Source: Proteromonas lacertae
Taxonomy: Eukaryota; Sar; Bigyra; Opalinata; Proteromonadidae
Reading direction: 5' to 3'
NCBI GenBank assembly: GCA_002245135.1
Contig: NGBS01000614.1
Span: forward strand, 1 to 64,000
Length of the DNA stretch: 64,000 bases
Part shown: positions 50,756-62,288 of the stretch, piece by piece
Layout: each line of letters starts with the position of its first letter
How positions within the stretch are numbered: the first letter of the stretch is position 1
Position numbers and translations under genes: made by a program
The notes under the pieces: generated by a model
Told to the model about the DNA's origin: nothing
Seen by the model: only the letters and a program-made list of their open reading frames with translations
Databases searched by the model: none

Positions 50756-51718
50756 ATGAGTGAGGATATTTCTATTGACACACTTGATAATTGGATCGGT
50801 GACTTGAAAGACTTCAAAATTATCTCTGAGCTTGAAGTAAAGAAATTATGCAACAAGGTATTTTTTATTGTTGTATTTTTTATATGCTAGGCAAGAGAGA
50901 TTTTAATGGAAGAGTCTAATGTACAACCAGTTCCTTGTCCAGTCACAATCTGTGGTGATGTGCATGGTCAATTCCATGATTTAATTGAATTATTTAAGAT
51001 TGGTGGTAATTCTCCAGATACAAACTATCTATTTATGGGTGATTATGTTGATCGTGGTTATTATTCAGTAGAATGTGTTACATTGTTAATAACTTTGAAA
51101 GTTAGATATAAGGATAGAATATTTTTAACTCGTGGTAATCATGAATCAAGACAAATCACACAAGTTTATGGTTTTTACGATGAATGTTTAAGAAAATATG
51201 GAAATGCCAATGTGTGGAAATATTATACTGATTTATTCGATTATTTACCTCTTACTGCTATAGTAGAAGGCCAAATATTCTGTTTACATGGTGGATTATC
51301 TCCATCAATTAAATCATTAGATAATATTAGAGCTATAGATAGAGTGCAAGAAGTACCCCATGAAGGTGCAATGTGTGATTTATTATGGTCTGATCCAGAT
51401 GATAGAAACGGTTGGGGTATTAGTCCAAGAGGTGCAGGTTATACATTTGGTAAAGATATTTCAGAGACATTTAATCACACTAATAATCTATCACTTGTCG
51501 CTAGAGCACATCAATTAGTAATGGAAGGTTATAATTGGGCGCATAATCAGAATGTTGTTACTATATTCTCAGCACCTAATTACTGTTATCGTTGTGGTAA
51601 TCAAGCTGCAATTTGTGAGGTTGATGAGAAGATGAAATATACATTTTTGCAGTTTGATCCTGCACCACGTAGAGGTGAGCCTCATGTAACTAGGAGAACT
51701 CCTGATTACTTCTTGTAA
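50756..51718 (+). CDS. PPP2C: Serine/threonine phosphatase PP2A catalytic subunit
   Basis: 309 residues, the same length as the human protein, from two exons around a 33-nt intron (50858-50890). All metal-binding and catalytic motifs are present: [45 protein letters not shown] and [10 protein letters not shown]. The end [11 protein letters not shown] is the invariant PP2A tail, whose Tyr is phosphorylated and whose final Leu is carboxymethylated in other eukaryotes. PP4 and PP6 lack this exact tail, so the call is firm. It works in the cytoplasm and nucleus in trimers with scaffold and regulatory subunits. Confidence 0.97.
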
Positions 51719-51943
51719 TATCATAATAGTAAAAATATAATAATTGTCATTAATTATTCTAAAAATCAAATTATTTCTTTATATATATTCGTTTGTGTTG
51801 TTTTATAAACCCTAAATAAACAATAAAAAAACCATTATTCCAGAGATCGTTTATAATTGACTAAAAATCTTACACTTTTATAAACATTAATAATAATAAT
51901 AATATATCAATTTATAAAAAATCTCTGAATTGAATAAGAATCT

Positions 51944-53096
51944 TTAATTAAGTGGTTTGTTAATCCAAGCAGTAGGAGTCACTGGCACAGTAGCAGTAGC
52001 AGTAGTAGCAGTTGTATTTGTAGTAGTATTACTAACATTATTGTTATTACCATTATTATCTGGATTAGTAGGTGGAGGTAATGGAGGCCAATCGTTAATA
52101 GTATCAGATATAACGTTTTGAGTTGTATATTTTCTATTATTATAACCCATTTGATTATTATTATTATAATTATTATTGTAATGTCTATGATTTCTGTTAT
52201 TTCCGTTAGAATTATTATTATTTTGGAAATTGGAATATGTTAATCGATTATTATTATTATTATATTGTCTTGGATGATAATTACTTCTATATTCAGAATT
52301 ATTTTGATTATTACCAGTAGTTGTTCTATTACTTCCTGTAGATATATTATTATTATTATTATTATTTGTTGTTGTTGTTCCACTAGTTGTAGTATTAGTT
52401 ATTGAATCGTTATTATCTAAAGTACCAGTATTAGTTGTCAATGGATTTGCTGCTGCTGTTGTTGTTGTTGATGATGATGCATCCAGTTCATTTACATTAT
52501 TTTGATGATTTTTATTACTATAATATTATATATATATTAATACACTTTTCTTAATTGTTCACTACCATGTGCAAATTGACACATATCTCCATATCTACAA
52601 TAACCAGTATTATTAAAATTTTTACATAATTCCGTCTTATACAATGCTGATTTAGCTACTTTAGGTAAATTATTACTTCTATTGTAACTTGCTTGTGAAG
52701 ATGTCCTTCTTGTTGAATAAGGAAAGTAATGCATTGAATATGAATAAGGTGGAGGAAAGTAATAGTAATTCATATCTAATAATGACACATTAGAATGTCC
52801 GTCATTTCCAGTAGCATTTGATGCTTCTCCTCCTCCTGCATTCATTGAAGATATTTGTTGAGTTAGTAAATCAACTTCAGAATAATCAGTGGCCGGAAGA
52901 TGTAATTCCTATATTTTATATTAATTAGATAATTAATAAATACATCAGAAATGTTAGTATAGTTGTTTTGCCACATTTGGTTTGGAGATGTGTTATTACT
53001 ATCAAATTCATAGAATACAAATATATACGATGAAGAGTTCATAGATTGAGCAATATGATTTGAAGAGTTCAAATTCATAGAGTCAGTTGAATCCAT
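51944..53096 (-). CDS. CCCH zinc-finger protein, single TTP-type finger
   Basis: 363 residues after two introns (52909-52943 and 52518-52543). One finger, YKTELCKNFNNTGYCRYGDM followed by CQFAHGSEQLR, fits C-x8-C-x5-C-x3-H with the YKTEL lead-in of tristetraprolin-like proteins, which bind AU-rich mRNA 3' ends. The second finger of that family is missing: the exon after the finger goes straight into a long Asn/Thr-rich tail. The N-terminal half is low in complexity with a Tyr/Pro patch (YYYFPPPYSYSMHYFPYS). A role in mRNA stability or translation is inference from the finger. It is convergent with the PP2A gene, with 225 bp between stops. Confidence 0.8.
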
Positions 53097-53424
53097 TTAT
53101 CAAAATCTACAATGCTATTACCTATAAGTCTACTAATATAAGATAATGATATAGAATTTAAAATAAATACAATTAAATAATTTAATACTCACTCTTAAAA
53201 CCTCTTAATTTTGAGTTAATGAAAAATTAATTTGACTGTCAAGCCTTTTCTTCAAACAAAACTAATTTTCTCAACAAATATCAATTTCTGATTGAATAAA
53301 TCATGTTTAGAAAATTATAAACTACACAAATAAACACATAACAAATAAATATAAGATTAAATTCATTTATATAGATTTTACTCTTCTTTTTAATAATCAC
53401 AGTTTGTTTCATGATTATCTACAT
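53097..53424. other. Upstream region of the CCCH gene
   Basis: 328 bp of AT-rich sequence with no gene recognised. It probably holds the CCCH promoter. Confidence 0.35.
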
Positions 53425-53604
53425 TTATTTATTCCAATCATTCCAATAATATTCTTTTTCATATACTACATTATCATGTAATGCATTTTCAGTTCTATTC
53501 CCTAAATGTTCAACTTCTATAAACATAAATACTATATAATATAAGAATGTATATAGTAATGTGTAAAAACATATTATAATTGGTCAGTAAATTCTATTTT
53601 TCAT
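53425..53604 (-). CDS. Possible small membrane protein with an in-frame TGA
   Basis: A 60-codon frame runs from ATG (53604) to TAA (53425-53427) and is interrupted only by one TGA at 53584-53586 (codon 7). Downstream of the TGA lies a hydrophobic segment (PIIICFYTLLYTFLYYIVFM) followed by a polar, protein-like tail (EVEHLGNRTENALHDNVVY, then YYWNDWNK). A shorter alternative starting at the internal ATG gives 33 residues (MFIEVEHLGN...). The composition of the tail is unlike random AT-rich sequence. It may be a real small single-pass protein with a sequence error at the TGA, an uncharted upstream exon, or a recent pseudogene. Family not recognised. Confidence 0.35.
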
Positions 53605-53963
53605 TTTTGATCAATGAAAGTAAGTAAAAATATAAATCATCCCAATTTATCGATTTATAATCATTGCAATATATATAATATATACGTTCTTATAAAATTA
53701 TCACTCACATTTAATAGAAAAGAGAAATGTAATTATTCATTTCTATTTTGCTCAAGTTTATGGCTTGAACATTCCTCAATTTTTTTCATTTTTCATACAT
53801 AACTGATACTGCCACTTCACATATCCCCAATTGTGATCAGATAATCAAAGGGGAAAGGAAAAAATATATAAATTTATGTAGAATTATTTAATTTAGATTT
53901 AACTTTAACAAATAATCTAATCATGTTTTAGCATCTACATGTCTACTTCCACATTAATTCATA
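53605..53963. other. Intergenic stretch
   Basis: 359 bp with no supported gene. A 62-codon plus-strand frame (53614-53802) has poor composition and is treated as chance. Confidence 0.3.
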
Positions 53964-54111
53964 TTAGTATTCATTACAAGCATCTTCTAAACACTCTAAA
54001 TTAAATGTGATTGTTTTGTCTTTGTTATTATTTTCATCTAAAAGAATTACTTTGCAAAAAGTATTGAACTTTCTTAAATCAATATCTAAATCAGTGAAGT
54101 ATGTTTTTTTT
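53964..54111 (-). CDS. Orphan coding-like fragment
   Basis: The minus strand reads TYFTDLDIDLRKFNTFCKVI, then LLDENNNKDKTITFNLECLE and DACNEY to a TAA at 53964-53966. Its balanced composition looks like a genuine protein C-terminus. No ATG lies in frame upstream before a stop, and none occurs on this strand between here and the divergent G-patch ATG at 54193. A spliced upstream exon would have to overlap that gene. It could be a broken gene end or a 3' exon. Confidence 0.3.
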
Positions 54112-54192
54112 CTGTTTCAAAATATATAGCCGTTTAGTTAATAATTTCAATTCTTTTTATTTACGTAACTAGTTTATATATAATAATTTGGA

Positions 54193-55128
54193 ATGAAAAA
54201 TAATAGAATGCAGGAAGAATTGAAATATAATTTTACAATGCAAAGGTTTGTACTAGCATCTAAACAAAATAATAATGAAAAGCAAGAATTGAAAGATGTA
54301 CCATTGCCTAAGTCTGTAGCTTTGATAGATAAATCTACATCAACCAATGGTTTAGAGATGTTGTGTAGAAATGAAGGAATTTATGAAAGAAGCCTTAATT
54401 ATACTATTGATGATGAAAAAGAGTTAGAACAAGCAAGACATTTAGATGAAATATCCAAAAGATTAGAAGATAAATACAAACTCAAATCAAAAGCTAAAAA
54501 AGAACTGGATGAAGAAGAATTAAAGAATAATCGAAAGATAGTAATAGAGAATTGGAATAATCACACATTAAACAAACATAAAACATCTGCAAAGTGTAAT
54601 GATGAATGTTTTAATCCAATAATAGATAAAGATGGAAAACTGTATTGTGTTTTATGTAATTTTCAAATCAACAATTGGGAAAGTCACAAAACTTCTACAA
54701 TTCATTTATTCAATAATAATAAAATCGAAATAAAAAGTAATCCACTATTTTTAGATATGAATAACAAAGGATATGAATTATTAAATAAAATGGGATGGAA
54801 TATTGATAAAGGACTTGGAAAGAATGAAAATGGTATAATTGATCCAGTATATACAGTATTAAAGAATAATAAAAGTGGAATAGGATATGAAAAGAAAGAA
54901 AAAAGAATAACTCATTTTCCTAGTCATAATGAATATGAAAAGAAAATAAGTAAAGATGGTTTATCTGATGGTTTGAGAAGTATGATTGAATATGAAGAAA
55001 ATCGATTAAAAAGAAAATTATGTGTATTTTCAAAGAAAGAACGAAAAAGAAGAAGAGAAAAGGAAGCAAAAGAGAAAGAGAAAGAAAGAAACAGAATAAA
55101 ATTTGAATTAATAGAAGATTTCAAGTAA
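54193..55128 (+). CDS. G-patch protein with a C2H2-type finger (GPANK1-like C-terminal half)
   Basis: 311 residues, no intron. A charged N-terminal half with coiled-coil character leads to a finger (YCVLCNFQINNWESHKTSTI followed by H) and a G-patch (NKGYELLNKMGWNIDKGLGK then GIIDPVYTVL). After it comes KKEKRITHFPSHNEY, a sequence that follows the G-patch in GPANK1-type proteins; the ankyrin repeats of that family are absent. The last 60 residues are strongly basic and helical. G-patch proteins usually activate DEAH helicases in splicing or ribosome assembly, so a nuclear RNA role is likely. The start at 54193 is the first ATG after an AT-rich leader. Confidence 0.78.
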   Translation: MKNNRMQEELKYNFTMQRFVLASKQNNNEKQELKDVPLPKSVALIDKSTSTNGLEMLCRNEGIYERSLNYTIDDEKELEQARHLDEISKRLEDKYKLKSKAKKELDEEELKNNRKIVIENWNNHTLNKHKTSAKCNDECFNPIIDKDGKLYCVLCNFQINNWESHKTSTIHLFNNNKIEIKSNPLFLDMNNKGYELLNKMGWNIDKGLGKNENGIIDPVYTVLKNNKSGIGYEKKEKRITHFPSHNEYEKKISKDGLSDGLRSMIEYEENRLKRKLCVFSKKERKRRREKEAKEKEKERNRIKFELIEDFK

Positions 55129-55192
55129 AATTAGATAAGTATATTAATATTTATGTGAATAAGTACACTCTTTATTCTTTTCTTTCATTCAT

Positions 55193-55215
55193 TATATATA
55201 TATATATATATATAT
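55193..55215. repeat. (TA)n microsatellite
   Basis: An uninterrupted alternating TA run lies between the G-patch gene and the following small gene. Confidence 0.9.
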
Positions 55216-55257
55216 CCATTATAAATGAGAATTTAAGTATGATGGAGTGAGGTTGTA

Positions 55258-55629
55258 ATGGAATTGATTATAATAAAGTAAATCATATTAATAATAATCC
55301 ATTTTTGTGTTTTAAGATATTCAAAATCAGGAGTTTATGCAATAGACTATACAAAGAATCTTCTTACAAAAGCAGGCTGTAAAAACATTCTTGATGTTTT
55401 TGTTGATATGAACTATATGGAAGGATGTGAAGAAGCAAGAGATTTAGTGATTCAAATGGAATTTACAATTGATGTATTAAAAACAGATTATTTAGAAGCT
55501 TTAAAAGCTGAAGGATCTAAAAATGCATATTATGTTGATGATTTTGGTTTTGTTTTGAGTATATGGATTTAAGATATATTATATGTCAAAATATTTTCCA
55601 TGTAATAAGGTAAATTAATAAAGAAATAA
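55258..55629 (+). CDS. Small conserved-looking protein, function unknown
   Basis: 93 residues in three exons (55258-55277, 55317-55558, 55610-55629). Both introns (39 and 51 nt) end in AAG instead of the usual TAG. The main exon reads YSKSGVYAIDYTKNLLTKAG, then CKNILDVFVDMNYMEGCEEA and RDLVIQMEFTIDVLKTDYLE, with well-balanced residues, two cysteines and no low-complexity stretch, so it is clearly coding. If the second intron is not used the protein ends ...GFVLSIWI instead of ...GFVLSKLIKK. No signal peptide or membrane segment is seen. I do not recognise the family. Confidence 0.6.
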
Positions 55630-55749
55630 ATGCATGTATATGCCTTATAAATAATATGTCATAAACATGATGAAATAAAAAAACTGTATTAGGTTGTATA
55701 TTTTTGTATTTTCATTTTACGCGTCATCAATTGATAAAAAGATTCTGTA

Positions 55750-58700
55750 ATGCCAACTCTTGCATTTGTTATTATTTGTATATTTGTTCGTATTATTAAT
55801 GTAGGCTTGTGTTTAACTCACTCAAATGCACAAGATTCCTTCAGTTATGGAAATTCAAAACCAGATTATGTTGTAGGTAAAGAAATCACTCCAAACCAAC
55901 CAAATATGACTCTAGAAGGTGGGACATTCTCAATTTCCCCTTTATTGAGTAAAGGTCTCTCTTTAGATCAAACAAGTGGAGTGATTAGTGGTACTCCTCA
56001 AGAGCAATATCAAGCAAATTATACCGTTACCTTAAAGTCATCTGATGGTTTGATGATGACAGCTTCTATCGAAATGAAAAGTATATTTTGTGAATTTATT
56101 GTGTAGTTTGGGATATTCCAACCACGTTAACTTGTGGTTTAGTTAAGTTATCTATCGCAACAAATCAATCAGATTCATTCCCCTGTAAAAGTGATAAAAA
56201 AGTGAAAAGTTGGTCAATTAGTTTTAATCCAGCTGGTTCATATCCAATTTCAATATCAACTGATGGAATATTGAAACTGAATAAATTACCACCTCCAGAA
56301 GATCCAATAACGTATATATTTAATGTTATATAACAATAATAGAGTAACAATAAATGCTGAAAATCCAGCTGGTAAAAGCACAACTTCAACTTCAATTATA
56401 ATCTCAAAATCATCTCAAGAAATAAAATCAGGTTTAAATGTGAGAGTAGATGATGTGAATGACTTTTATTGTGGTCATGATTATGGAATTGGAACAATTT
56501 ATTACAGTAAAACAACAATATTAGACAATTTAGATGGATTAGATGGAGATGATGCTTATTCTGTTTGGGATGAAAAATTGGATGGATTTTTAACAACTAA
56601 TAATGTAAAATATTGGAATTATACAATAGAAGGATCAATTTATGCTCCAGAATATGGTAGTTACATATTTCATAAGAATTCAGATTTTACAAATTACAAG
56701 ATTTATATTGACGATAAAAAAGTAATTACAGAAGATGGTATTGAAGAAGAAGAATATTGGTCTTCTTATTATACTTATTGTAGCGTTTGGTCAAAATCAA
56801 GTTCTACAGATAGTGTGGACTTAATATCTGGTTATCATTCAATCAAGATAGTTGGTCATTATGCATATAAACAAGAAGAATGTTATGAAAACTGGGATGA
56901 TTATTATTGTTATGATATGACAAGCACAGCTGCTTATAAATTTTTGTTAAAATGGAAAATACCAGGTGAAACAGAAGAACAATCTATTCAATATTATCAA
57001 TCATTAGCTAAATATGATGTTATTTCTTATTTGACATTTGATAGTCAATATTATACAATGCCAATCAATTCATATTTTGAAATTCCATTCAAAATAGAAA
57101 GAGGATTAGCAAGTGAATGTATAACAGGAAATAATGAAATAACAGCTGATATAACAAAGAATATATTGAAAGGACAAGTTAATCGTGTTGGTCTTCTTCG
57201 ATTAACAGTAAAATGTTCAACTGAAACATCCACAACCAATATGGTATTTTTATTTGTTGATGTAGTTGATAAATATGTAAAAGGAATAGTTGTTTATTAT
57301 CTTAAATCTGATGATTTTGATACAAGTTGTTCAATTCCTTATACTCCTTCAAGTGAAGGTGTTAAAACTGAAATACTTCGATTAGAAGATGAGATAAATG
57401 AAGAATATAATCCAATCCAATCAATCTGGGATGGTTTAACTCCCAATTTTGCCAGTGAATTTGGAGTAAATTGGGAAGGATATTTAAAGATAGAAACATC
57501 TGGAAATTATACATTCAATTTAACCTCAGTTCAAGGATCTTGGTTATTTATTGATTATGTCGAAGTAATAAATCACAAAGGAATTCATGATTGGAGTTGC
57601 AAAACAGGAACAAAATACTTAAGTGAAGGATATCACTTCATAAGAGTGAATTATATGAAGAATGTAGGAGGAAGTGGAATAAAACTGTTATATAAGAATG
57701 AGATAGAAAATGAATATAAATATTTGACAGGTAATTTATATTTTGTTCCAAGAGGTGATTTTGAATATCGAGTTAGTTATGCAGTTTATATAGTGAATAA
57801 TCGAATATCTGACAATATTCCATTTATCGAAGGAAACAAAGAAATAAATGAATGTATATCTGAACCTAGTTTACCTCCTGGTTTAGAATTATCTGGTTGT
57901 ACAATTCGTGGAAGACCAACAACAGTTCAAGATATATCATCCTATGTGATAAGTGGTAAATTAGAAGATGGCTCAACAGTAAATGCCACAATATCTATAA
58001 AAGTGATAGGAGATACTAAACCTCAAGGATTACATATAAAAGATTTAGATAATGAAGGAACATCAATAACTGAATTGAATTTGTTTATTGGAAATGAAAG
58101 TCATTTATTGATAAGTGTTGATAGTGGTTCTGTGATTTATTATGAATTACCAGTTGTTCCTGGTGGCTTTACATATGATAAATATACAGGAAGAATAACA
58201 GCTGTTGCAACTGAATATTTAACAAATTATACATTGGAAATTCGAGCTTATTATTCCAATACTGAATTTGTAAGTACCAAAATTGTGACAAATGCGATAA
58301 GTGGATGTTCAGGTGAATATAAACCTCATTTTGTAGAAGTAGTTGATACAATAAATCCAAGAACTGGATATATTGATACTGACATTGAAAATGCAAATGG
58401 AAAAATAATAGTTGAATATACAATTCCAGCAGGACCACTTCCTTTATATTTTCCTGTTATATGTTTAATTCCTGGAGATTATAAATTTTATGCTAATGAC
58501 TTTCAAAAAGGAGATGGAAGTTTTTACTTTGATTTTTATACTGATGGAAAATTAGCTGATAGAGCAGAATTACAACGTTATAAATCAAAAACATTTAATA
58601 TAAATACTGTTCCAAAAAAACCAATTATAGACTATCCTAAAAGTACAAAAGTTGAGTTTTATTTAAATGATGAAGTGAAAATAATACCACAGATAAAATT

Positions 58701-61700
58701 GTTAGATTATTGTGAAATATCTCCAGAATTACCTTCATTTTTACATTTTAATACAACAAATTGTGCAATAACAGGTAAAGTGACAGAAGAATCACCAAAA
58801 CAACTATATAAGATAAAAGGATCAAATATGAATGGAGGAACACCAAAATATTTCAATTTAACATTTTATGGTGAAACAATGAATCAGTTATGTTTTAAGC
58901 AAAGCAAATCAATGATAAGTATTCATGTGAATGGAAGTATAAGTACAAGTCCAGATGAATGGGGATTTAGTCTTTATAAAACATCTGAAATGGATAATGA
59001 AAATAAAACTGCAATAGTTGAACTGAAAGGATCAGATGAAGGATGGGATGAAGGTTATATTTATAAATATGATTATTGTTTATCAAAAGATGAATATACA
59101 GCTGTTTATAGATCAAGTTCTTCATCTTATGGAAATGGTTTTATTGATGTATTAGTAGATGATATTCCTGTTGATAGAACAGTATTAGCTTCTTCTGTAG
59201 CAAAACTAGAAAAGAGTTTTCATTCCACATCAGATTATGATTATATTACAGAATGGGAAAATTCAATCCAATATGAAGATGGTTGGGATAATCCAAATGC
59301 TGAACATTCAACATGGTCAAAATCGAAATTATCAGAAATAAACAAAGTATCTGGAAATGTGATTTATATAAGAAAAATAGACAGATTTAGTGATATAGAT
59401 AAATATAATGCCTTTGCTTTAAAAGTGAGTTATATAAGTGGAATAATAATAAAAGTGAATGGAAGAGAAATATTCCGAAATAATTTACCAAATGGTGAGA
59501 TATCTCCTTCAACAATGGCAAATAATCGATATGATTTTATAACAGATGAAGTATTTATTTTACCAATTGTATGGTTAGAAGAGAATGTAGTTGAAATCTC
59601 AATGGAATTACACAAATTCAATGGAGAAACCAATTTCCCTGAAATAAGTTCATCTTTATTAAGAATAACAGGAAGTAAAGAAGATTGTTTAATTCTGAAT
59701 AAATATGCTAAAAGAGTAACTGAAACAAATACAGTATCTAATTATTATCATGCTGCTTATGGTTTTGATGAAAATCCTAATTCAGAATGGTTTACAGATA
59801 CTATTCCTAGTTGGGCCATAATGAGATATAAAGATCATTATCATACATATTTCAATCAGTTTAGTATTAATGCTTATTCTGTAAGAGGTGGTCCAAAAGA
59901 TTTTTCAGTAGAAGGATATTATAATTCACAATGGAATACTATAGGCTCTTTTGTTGATATAACATATCCAACAAATTTAAAGAAAGTCTTTACTAATTAT
60001 ACTACAACTGTTATGTATTCAGCAATTAGATTTAATATAACAAAAGTAGGAGAAATTGGTGCTTACCTTGATGTTTACGATATAAACTTCCATTTATGTC
60101 CAATAAGATATTGTAAAGCAGTTGAAGATATACCAGAAACTGCAACTGGGACAGAAATAACAATTGGTTGTAAAAGGTCAGAATTATCAGGAAATCGAAC
60201 ATTATACTGTAATAATGATAAATCTTGGAGCGAAATAGAAAATAGTTGTGATGAAAGTCCATCTTTAATTAGTAAAGAAACATCTTATACATTCAAAGCA
60301 GGTGATTTTTATGAGAAAGTGAGATTATTCACAGTTTCAGGAAAAGATATATTCTATTCAATGGTTACTGAAATAAGTGGCTTAAGAATAGATAATTCAA
60401 CTGGTTTAATATCTGGTCAACCATATATTGAAGAATCATCAAAACTAGTTTATTTCAAAGCTACTAATCCATATTCAGGTGGTGATGGTTTAACAATTGA
60501 AATATCCATAACTGTTTTACCCACAAAGAATCCAATAATGATTTGGAGTAATGAATCAGTGATATTAGATGCTGGTAAAGAATATAAAGAATTGAAATTA
60601 TTTTATGTGATAGGTGAAAATGTTGAATATAAAGTAGATGAATTGCCAAATGGATTGAGTTTAGACCAAAAGAGTGGATTAATATCTGGAATGGTGATTG
60701 AAGAAAGTTCCATGAGAAGTAAATTCACAGCTTCAAATAATTTAGATTATGTTGATATAACAATTGAAATGAATGTAACATTACCAATGAAACCTAATAA
60801 TATAAAATATGAGAAAGAAGTGAAAATGATATTTGGGATGATTTATGATGATATTCAACCATATCAATGTGTTGCAAAGACTATATTATATTCAATTGAT
60901 CCAGCATTACCTGAAGGATTAAAATTTGATGAAAATAGTGGAATGATAAGTGGAAAAGTAAATACTGAACCACCAAGTAGTAAATCATATACATTCAAAT
61001 GTTACAATGAAAATGGCGAAATATCTAATCCAATCACAATAAATGTCGAAGAATCTGTAGAACCAGTAATAATTACACATAATGACAGTATAATAATCGA
61101 AGGTGGAAAAGAATATGATGGATTAGAATTAGGTAGAGTAACAGGAAAGAATTTAGTTTATTCAATAATACCTAATCTTCCATCGTCGACATTGAAATTT
61201 GATTCATCTAGTGGAAGAATAAGTGGATATATATCTAATAGTTTTAATTCAGTAAATACCACAATTTTAATCAGTGGAAGTGGAAAACAAGTTTCATTTA
61301 CATTCATGTTAATTTCATCAATTCCTAATAATCCTGTTATTATTCCATCAACAAAAGTATCTAATATAAAATTCAAATTTGGTGAAGCACTAAAATCAGT
61401 ATATTTGTTTATTGCAGTTGGAACAAATCTTGAAATCTCAGTAAATCCTAAATTACCTAAAGGCTTATCATTAGATTCTAAATCTGGAGAAATATATGGA
61501 TTACCATCAGAATATGTAGAAAAGACAAAATATACTTTCACTATAAGAAATCCTCCATCTGTAGAGATTGAGACTGTGGAAGTAGAGATCGAATTTGAAG
61601 CAATATATTGTGAATCTGATTCTGGATTTCCAAGAACCCCAGCTGAGAAAGGAGGAAAAGAAGTAATGATAAAATGTGGAGGAGCAAAAAGTGGAATGAA

Positions 61701-61953
61701 GAGAAGAAAATGTTTATTAACTGATGATAATAAAGGTGTATGGAGTGTAGTTGATGAAAGTGAATGTGAAACAAGTAGTGGAGCCATAGCTGGAATAGCT
61801 GTTGGATCTGTAGCAGGTGGATTAATTATTATAGTGATAGTAGTATTCTGTTTATTAAGAACTGGAATATTTAGAAAAAGAGCAAGATCTCAATCTTCAT
61901 TAAAAAGATTATCAATATCAGAGAAACAAGTTGAAGGAGCAGTGAGAATATAA
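55750..61953 (+). CDS. Large type I surface protein: He_PIG, PA14-like, discoidin-like and sushi modules
   Basis: 2,048 residues; two introns only near the 5' end (56081-56106, 56312-56342). A signal peptide (PTLAFVIICIFVRIINVGLC) is followed by a putative-Ig (He_PIG) repeat (KGLSLDQTSGVISGTPQ). Two PA14-like regions lie at about 211-400 and 491-644, the second with WDGLTPNFASEFGVNWEGYL. A discoidin-like stretch lies at about 1294-1428 (NPNSEWFTDTIPSWAIM). Two cysteine-rich sushi-like segments occur at about 1429-1481 and 1933-1988, separated by four or five more He_PIG repeats (G-L-x-x-D-x-x-S-G-x-I-x-G). A single membrane helix (about 1991-2017, GLIIIVIVVFCLL) ends in RKRARSQSS and a short serine-rich cytoplasmic tail. 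The role is presumably adhesion or sensing at the cell surface; ligand unknown. Confidence 0.85.
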
Positions 61954-62288
61954 CTTGATATTACTTATTATTATTAAAGAACTTATTATCATGAAATATT
62001 TTTTTATTCAAAATATAATTTCAATGAAACTTTTCAATAACCAGAATTTAAAAAATGTTATAGCTTTGTATTAATTGCTATAACACTGTTAATATAGTGT
62101 TGAAAGTATATAAAATCATGTGTAACATCAATATATCAAGTTAATGTGATGTATAATCGAAATCGGTTTTTCAAAACCTTACTAAGGAATTTGTAGATAG
62201 TATGAGTATATCATTCAAAAATCACATAAAAAAGCAAGAACCAATGAAATTAAGATTTAAACTATATCCCTTTCTTCGCTAATTTTCA
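61954..62288. other. Intergenic region upstream of SPO11
   Basis: 335 bp, AT-rich, with no ORF or repeat worth naming. It is presumed to contain the 3' end signals of the surface-protein gene and the SPO11 promoter. Confidence 0.3.

Noticed and set aside
61158-61787. 209-codon minus-strand ORF opposite the surface-protein gene
   Set aside because: It lies wholly antisense to a well-supported domain-bearing exon and has no recognisable motif.
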